From positions 66,165 to 107,496 of the forward strand of contig NZ_KB892750.1 in the NCBI RefSeq assembly GCF_000373925.1: DNA of 41,332 bases. The letters run 5' to 3'. Of the stretch, positions 37,502 through 41,332 are shown one piece after another. Under the pieces are notes generated by a model. That model was not told the origin of the DNA. It was given only the letters and a program-made list of their open reading frames with translations, and ran no database searches. The position numbers and the translations under genes are program-made. Each line of letters opens with the position of its first letter. Within the stretch, counting starts at the first letter, position 1. This stretch comes from Actinopolymorpha alba DSM 45243 (GTDB lineage Bacteria; Actinomycetota; Actinomycetes; Propionibacteriales; Actinopolymorphaceae).

Positions 37502-38242
37502 TCAAACGCCCGTCGCGATGGTGATGATCTCAGGCAGCTGCTCGGTGAACGGACGCCGATCCCAGAGGCCGTAACGCTCCACGACCGCCAATCCCGCCTC
37601 CGACAGGAACGCGTCGAGCTCCTCGACCTCGACGAACCTGAAGCGGCTTGGGCACAGCACCTCCCGCTCCCAGTTTGGGCTGGAGAACCTGCCGACCACC
37701 TCGACTATCCCGCGCTCCACCAGCCGCGGGTTGGTGTTCGCGGTGCTGACCACGGTGCCGTCGGCGGCGACGACCTCTGCCTGGTTAGTCCACCTCTCCC
37801 ATGGACGCAGCCGCGGGTTCAACGTCTCGAACGCGAACCGGCCGCCGTCGGCGAGCGCTGCCCGGACCGCCGTGAGTGCCGCCGCGATCTCGTTGTCAGT
37901 AAGGAAAACCTGGAAGACGTGGCCGGTCATGATGACCAGCTCGAACTCCTGGTCGAAGGGAACAGAGCCGAGGTCGCCGTGGATCCAGTCGACATCGGTG
38001 CTGGCCTTGGCCTGGTTCAGCATCGCCGCCGCAGGGTCCAGTCCGACCAGTCGCCCGGTGTGTCCGGCCGGGCGGGCCTTCCGGAGCACACTGCCCGTGC
38101 CACAGCCGACATCCAGCACGGAATCGGCCGCCATGACGAGATCGAGGTAGAAGTCGCGATCCGGCCCCCACGGGTTGAGCTGGTCATAGAAGATCGCGAG
38201 GCGCGGGTCGGTGTAGTCGTCGCTGTACTCCGGCTCAGGCAT
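37502..38242 (-). CDS. SAM-dependent methyltransferase
   Basis: 246-aa class I methyltransferase: SVLDVGCGTGSVLRKA (motif I) near residue 42, RLVGLDPAAAMLNQAKA (motif II), WIHGDLGSVPFDQEFELVIM and LADGGRFAFETLNPRLRPWE. The N-terminal IFYDQLNPWGPDRDFYLDL is typical for small-molecule methyltransferases of this actinobacterial group. Start at ATG 38242. It diverges from the next phosphotransferase gene with 82 bp between starts. Confidence 0.88.
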   Translation of the reverse strand: MPEPEYSDDYTDPRLAIFYDQLNPWGPDRDFYLDLVMAADSVLDVGCGTGSVLRKARPAGHTGRLVGLDPAAAMLNQAKASTDVDWIHGDLGSVPFDQEFELVIMTGHVFQVFLTDNEIAAALTAVRAALADGGRFAFETLNPRLRPWERWTNQAEVVAADGTVVSTANTNPRLVERGIVEVVGRFSSPNWEREVLCPSRFRFVEVEELDAFLSEAGLAVVERYGLWDRRPFTEQLPEIITIATGV

Positions 38243-38324
38243 GCGGGACAGTGTCGCAGTGACAACATCCAATGCCGCGTCGGTTTCGAGCAGGCCCGTT
38301 TGGTCACCCCGCCGAGGTAGCCCA

Positions 38325-39269
38325 GTGAGCGGCGACCTCGCTCGGGACGGCCACGCCTGGCTCGAGATGAGTCTCGGCTCATCCGTCCGCCGGCTGCGGT
38401 GGTCGCGCGGGCATCTGTCGAGGGTGTCGCTTGTCGAGCTGTCTGACGGGCGACGGGTGGTACTGAAAGTCAGGCCGTGGGCCGACCGGCTGCTCGACTG
38501 CGGCCGGGCTCAGTCAGCCGCCGCAGCCGAGGGGATCGCGTGCCCGCGGGTCCTTGCCGGGCCAGAACACGTTGCAGGTCAGGCGTACTCCGCGGAGGAA
38601 TGGATCGGCGGGGGCCGGCAACTGGCCGCCACGCGCGCCCATGCGTCCCGCTTTGCCGCGGGGTTGCGCGATCTCGTCGAAGCACTGCGTGGCTGCGGAT
38701 CCGATCGGCTGGCTGGCGCACCACTTCCGTGGGTTGGCTGGCGCCATGACGGGACCGACCTGTGGCCACCACCCGACGACTTCGATGCCGACCTGAATGA
38801 ACACACGGCAGTGTCCTGGCTCGACGATGCGGCTCGACATGCGCGCGAGCTGATTCTGTCGGCCTCGCTCGACCGCGTGATCGGTCACGGGGACTGGGAG
38901 TCGCAGAATCTCCGCTGGATGTCGTCTGCCTTGCACTGTGTGTACGACTGGGACAGCTTGGTTTACGAGCCCGAAGCAGCACTGGCCGGCGCCGCGGCGG
39001 CGGTCTACGTCGCGCGAGGAGGACCCGGGCAGGCCGCCACCTTCGAGCAGACAGCGGCGTTCCTCGACGCCTACAGCGAACGGTTGCCGCGCGGCTTCAC
39101 CCCAACCGAGAGCGGCGTGGCGTGGGCGGCCGGCGTCTGGGTTCGGGCGTTCAACGCGAAGAAGGCGTTGGTCGCGGCATCCCTCGGCCTTCCGTCCGAG
39201 CCCCTTCAGTTGGCGACGCTGCGCTCCGACCTGGAGCATCGTCTGGCAGTCGCATTGAGGTGTCACTGA
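38325..39269 (+). CDS. APH-fold phosphotransferase
   Basis: 314-aa aminoglycoside-phosphotransferase-like enzyme. GTG 38325 with GAGG seven bases upstream is preferred. The N-lobe has VSLVELSDGRRVVLKVRPW (ATP Lys); the catalytic loop is VIGHGDWESQNLRWM (HGDxxxxN), and the DFG-like metal site reads VYDWDSLVYEPEAALAG. It is more divergent than the one at 34505 and the two share little beyond these motifs. Its 3' end faces a convergent hydrolase across a perfect inverted repeat. Substrate unknown. Confidence 0.83.
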   Translation: MSGDLARDGHAWLEMSLGSSVRRLRWSRGHLSRVSLVELSDGRRVVLKVRPWADRLLDCGRAQSAAAAEGIACPRVLAGPEHVAGQAYSAEEWIGGGRQLAATRAHASRFAAGLRDLVEALRGCGSDRLAGAPLPWVGWRHDGTDLWPPPDDFDADLNEHTAVSWLDDAARHARELILSASLDRVIGHGDWESQNLRWMSSALHCVYDWDSLVYEPEAALAGAAAAVYVARGGPGQAATFEQTAAFLDAYSERLPRGFTPTESGVAWAAGVWVRAFNAKKALVAASLGLPSEPLQLATLRSDLEHRLAVALRCH

Positions 39270-39345
39270 AGGTTGGCGAGGAACTGCAGCCTGGTCGACC
39301 TCGCTCAAGCCAGAGGTCGCGGCCATCGTCGTGGTCGTCGAACGC

Positions 39346-39390
39346 GTAACGTCGGGCTGGACGGACCCGCACTGTCCAGCCCGACGTTAC
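39346..39390. terminator. perfect 17-bp inverted repeat between convergent genes
   Basis: GTAACGTCGGGCTGGAC (39346-39362) and GTCCAGCCCGACGTTAC (39374-39390) form a 17-bp perfect stem with an 11-nt loop, 76 bp after the phosphotransferase stop and 33 bp after the hydrolase stop on the other strand. Probable bidirectional terminator without T-run. Confidence 0.8.
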
Positions 39391-39423
39391 GAGATCGGAC
39401 CCGTTGAACGCCACTCTGCTTGA

Positions 39424-40248
39424 CTACTCGTCGAGGAAGGCGAGGGCGGTCGCGGTGAGAAGCGGCGAGCTGAAGGTGTTGTAGTGGGTCAGGCCGGGCA
39501 GGATCGCGAGCGCGTGGCCGCCCTTCGGTCGTCCCTCGCCCATCCAGCCACCGTCGCGGAGGCCGCCGTCGAGAAGGCTGAACGCCTCGGTGTAGTGGCT
39601 GGGCGGCGCCATGTCGGCGTCCGCGGCGACGATGAGGGTCGGCACCTGGAGACCGCGGACCTCCTCGGTGAAGTCGTAGCCCTTCGACATCGCCTCGCCG
39701 ATCTTGTCCAGCAGGCGAGGGAAATCTTCGGGGCGCGGCGCGACCCGCTGGTAGAGCTCGTACATCGGGGTGTCCTTCAGGAACTCGGCGGCGGCCGCGC
39801 CCATCTGGCCTTGCTGGGCCCGCATCTCCGGGTAGACCGCGTCCGAGCGGACCTGCGCCGACACCACGACGAGCCGACCGACCTTGGTGGGGTACTTCAC
39901 CGCGGTCTGCAGGGCGACCCCGCCACCGAGCGAGTAGCCCACGAGGTCCGGCCTGTCCAGCTCAAGGTGGTCGATGAGCGCCGCGATGTCGTCGGCCATG
40001 AGGCGGATGTCGAGCGGACGGTCGATGTCGGCGGTCCGGCCGTGTCCCTGCAGGTCGACCAGGATGACCTGGTGGTGGTCGACCAGCGCGGGAAGGATCG
40101 GCCCGAACATCTCGCCCGACCCGAGACCACCGTGCAGCAGGATGATGGGGCGCCCTGCTCCGTGGGTCTCGACGTAGAGGTTGATGCCGTTGACGTCGAC
40201 GTACCGGCCGGTGCCCTCGGCGGCAGATGCCCGGTTGGTGGCGTTCAC
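39424..40248 (-). CDS. alpha/beta hydrolase (Ser nucleophile)
   Basis: 274-aa alpha/beta-fold hydrolase: IILLHGGLGSGEMFGPIL (oxyanion), VILVDLQGHGRTADIDRPLD, nucleophile elbow LVGYSLGGGVALQTA (Ser), acid region TLIVAADADMAPPSHYTEAF and late His in LPGLTHYNTFSSP. Start at GTG 40248, preceded by GAGGAG at 9 nt. The substrate is unknown; related proteins are annotated as esterases or 3-oxoadipate enol-lactonase-like. It could be a transcript mate of the decayed DinB fragment upstream. Confidence 0.88.
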   Translation of the reverse strand: MNATNRASAAEGTGRYVDVNGINLYVETHGAGRPIILLHGGLGSGEMFGPILPALVDHHQVILVDLQGHGRTADIDRPLDIRLMADDIAALIDHLELDRPDLVGYSLGGGVALQTAVKYPTKVGRLVVVSAQVRSDAVYPEMRAQQGQMGAAAAEFLKDTPMYELYQRVAPRPEDFPRLLDKIGEAMSKGYDFTEEVRGLQVPTLIVAADADMAPPSHYTEAFSLLDGGLRDGGWMGEGRPKGGHALAILPGLTHYNTFSSPLLTATALAFLDE

Positions 40249-40313
40249 AGTGATGCTCCTCAGGTCTTCTCAGGTGGGGTGACGTCAATAGAGACTGGGC
40301 CCTCGGCCCGAAC

Positions 40314-40490
40314 TCATCGGCGGATCTGGGGCGATTTTGCCGGGGGTCCCGGAGTTACTGCCCCACCCGTCCCGTCGATGCGTTCGCGCAGGAAGTCGGC
40401 GTGGCCGTTGTGCCGGTGTACTCCTCGATCATGTGTACGAGCACCTCGCGGGGTTCGTCGGCTCGGTTCAGCGGATCGTCCGCGAAGGCG
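40314..40490 (-). pseudogene. C-terminal remnant of a DinB-fold (DUF664) protein
   Basis: One minus frame reads NAFADDPLNRADEPREVLVH then MIEEY, and after a one-base shift another reads HNGHADFLRERIDGTGG. Together they make the well-known DUF664 ending ([22 protein letters not shown]). Only about the last 55 residues survive and they are frameshifted; the upstream edge touches the kinase gene, which probably replaced the rest. Confidence 0.7.
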
Positions 40491-40492
40491 TT

Positions 40493-41071
40493 CTACCGCG
40501 CGGGCTGACGAGTCGGTACTCCGATGGGCGGCAGGCTGGCTCTCGACAGCTGGTAGTGCTCGATGACGCGCTCCGCCGCGTCGGTCGCGCTGAAGTCGCT
40601 GGTGTCGAGGTGCAGGCTGTCCCGTCCCGGGATCGGCGCGAACATGTCGTACTGCCCGAGCATCCTTCGCAGATGCTCCACCGTGGCGACCTTGCCCATC
40701 GCGGACCGATGCTCTGCTCGTACCCGCGCCTCCAGTGCCTCCCTCGAGCAGGTGAGCTGGACGAGGCAGACCCGGCCGCCGTTGCTTTCGACGGCCTCGA
40801 AGCGGCGATTGGTCTGTGGGGCGGAGTCGGGGTGGTTGTAGACCGTCGTGAAAACCAGGTCGCGGCCCTCGCGGGCGGCCTCGGCAATGATGCCTTCGCG
40901 GATCGCGTGTACCTGACGCCAGAACGGCTCGCTACCAAAGTCAAAGACCGGTCGGACGCAGTCAATACTCAGGTGGTTGTGGAACAGCGGGTAGCCCGTG
41001 CGTTCCGCGATCACGGTCGCGACGGTCAGCTTGCCCACGGCCGGAGGTCCGTAGAGGTAGACGAGGTCCAT
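40493..41071 (-). CDS. P-loop AAA/shikimate-kinase-like small kinase
   Basis: 192-aa kinase: MDLVYLYGPPAVGKLTVATV with Walker A GPPAVGKLT, HNHLSIDCVRPVFDFGSEPF, LVFTTVYNHPDSAPQTNRRF and LTCSREALEARVRAEHRSAM (lid with R residues). ATG 41071 puts the beta1/P-loop at the very N-terminus as usual for the family. Substrate unknown. This is the third orphan P-loop kinase of the accessory region. Confidence 0.83.
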   Translation of the reverse strand: MDLVYLYGPPAVGKLTVATVIAERTGYPLFHNHLSIDCVRPVFDFGSEPFWRQVHAIREGIIAEAAREGRDLVFTTVYNHPDSAPQTNRRFEAVESNGGRVCLVQLTCSREALEARVRAEHRSAMGKVATVEHLRRMLGQYDMFAPIPGRDSLHLDTSDFSATDAAERVIEHYQLSRASLPPIGVPTRQPAR

Positions 41072-41221
41072 GGTGAGGACTATAGGAGCGGGCTGCGGAT
41101 TCAGGGCCTGCCTATCTATCTCCACGTGACAGGGGACCATGCTTCCTCGCTCAGAATCGCTTTGTAAATAAGGGCTCTTGTGGTCGTCGCCCGTTGCAGT
41201 GACGATCTTGGTGGGGTAAGA

Positions 41222-41237
41222 TCGAACGTACGAGCGA
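41222..41237 (+). promoter_or_regulatory. degenerate LexA/SOS box
   Basis: TCGAAC-GTAC-GAGCGA matches the actinobacterial SOS box TCGAAC-N4-GTTCGA at 10 of 12 defined positions, 10 bp before the predicted start of the DUF222-type gene. Genes of the related 13E12 family in Mycobacterium tuberculosis are known to carry LexA boxes. Confidence 0.45.
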
Positions 41238-41247
41238 CGGCGATGGT

Positions 41248-41332
41248 GTGCGGATCTCTCCGCTCCCGCCCGGGTTTGGCGACATGCTTCCCGGTCCGGA
41301 GTTGGTGGCCGTGCTCGCTGGCGTCGATCGGT
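41248..41332 (+). CDS. DUF222/13E12-family HNH protein, N-terminal fragment (window edge)
   Basis: The frame from GTG 41248 (or ATG 41284) reads RISPLPPGFGDMLPGPELVA then VLAGVDR and runs off the window. The PGPELxxxLAxVDR pattern is the conserved opening of DUF222 proteins, which usually continue for 400-500 aa and end in an HNH nuclease domain. Such genes are multi-copy in many actinomycetes. Only 28 codons are visible, so the call rests on this short motif. Confidence 0.55.
   Translation, partial: MRISPLPPGFGDMLPGPELVAVLAGVDR

Noticed and set aside
1-41332. CRISPR array
   Set aside because: No series of regularly spaced identical repeats with unique spacers was found on inspection; only the short direct and inverted repeats listed above.

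Overview
This window is chromosomal DNA from a high-GC Gram-positive bacterium (Actinomycetota). The signs are strong G/C bias at third codon positions, many GTG/TTG starts, 4-bp ATGA/GTGA gene overlaps, and the actinobacterial Glp/GlpR (MoeA-like/SepX-type) neighbourhood. The large family-5 binding protein and the gene mix would fit Propionibacteriales-type soil actinomycetes (Kribbella, Nocardioides or Actinopolymorpha relatives), but that placement is a guess.

Left part (1-24.5 kb) looks like conserved chromosome. On the minus strand there is a translationally coupled molybdate transporter (modA-modB-modC), then mscL, a SAF-domain protein, an MTA/purine nucleoside phosphorylase and an FmdB-type zinc ribbon. 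Next is a complete peptide/oligosaccharide ABC operon (716-aa lipoprotein, two permeases, two ATPases, and a small protein coupled to the last ATPase). On the plus strand follow a penicillin-acylase-family hydrolase and an AbiEi-like/DUF559-like protein bracketed by two related palindromic repeats. After a divergent 5-formyl-THF cyclo-ligase gene come galU, glp/moeA, moaC, mog, a RimJ-like acetyltransferase (which appears to start at CTG) and glpR/sepX. Molybdate uptake, cofactor synthesis and the MoeA-like division factor therefore share this window.

At 24.68 kb a tRNA-Ala(CGC) gene with a strong terminator marks a change. Directly behind it lies what looks like the decayed C-terminus of a tyrosine integrase pointing at the tRNA. 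From there to about 41 kb is an accessory patchwork of single genes and gene ruins: three small P-loop kinases, two SAM methyltransferases, GNAT acetyltransferases, two APH-fold phosphotransferases, a type-A chloramphenicol acetyltransferase beside a frameshifted MFS pump, two alpha/beta hydrolases, an ArsR-SRPBCC pair, an HxlR/metallo-beta-lactamase-fold divergent pair, a possible orphan immunity-type small protein, and fragments of two DinB-like proteins. The window ends in the first codons of a DUF222/13E12-type gene with a degenerate LexA-like box.

The most unusual non-coding signals are: (i) a hairpin with a nearly invariant 15-nt loop found at 6.2 kb and 24.5 kb; (ii) the paired GTTGATCAAC palindromes around the AbiEi-like gene, one of which supplies its stop codon; (iii) twin 22-bp palindromes exactly 50 bp apart upstream of the binding-protein gene; and (iv) an ArsR promoter whose 17-bp spacer holds the operator and whose predicted +1 is the GTG start codon.
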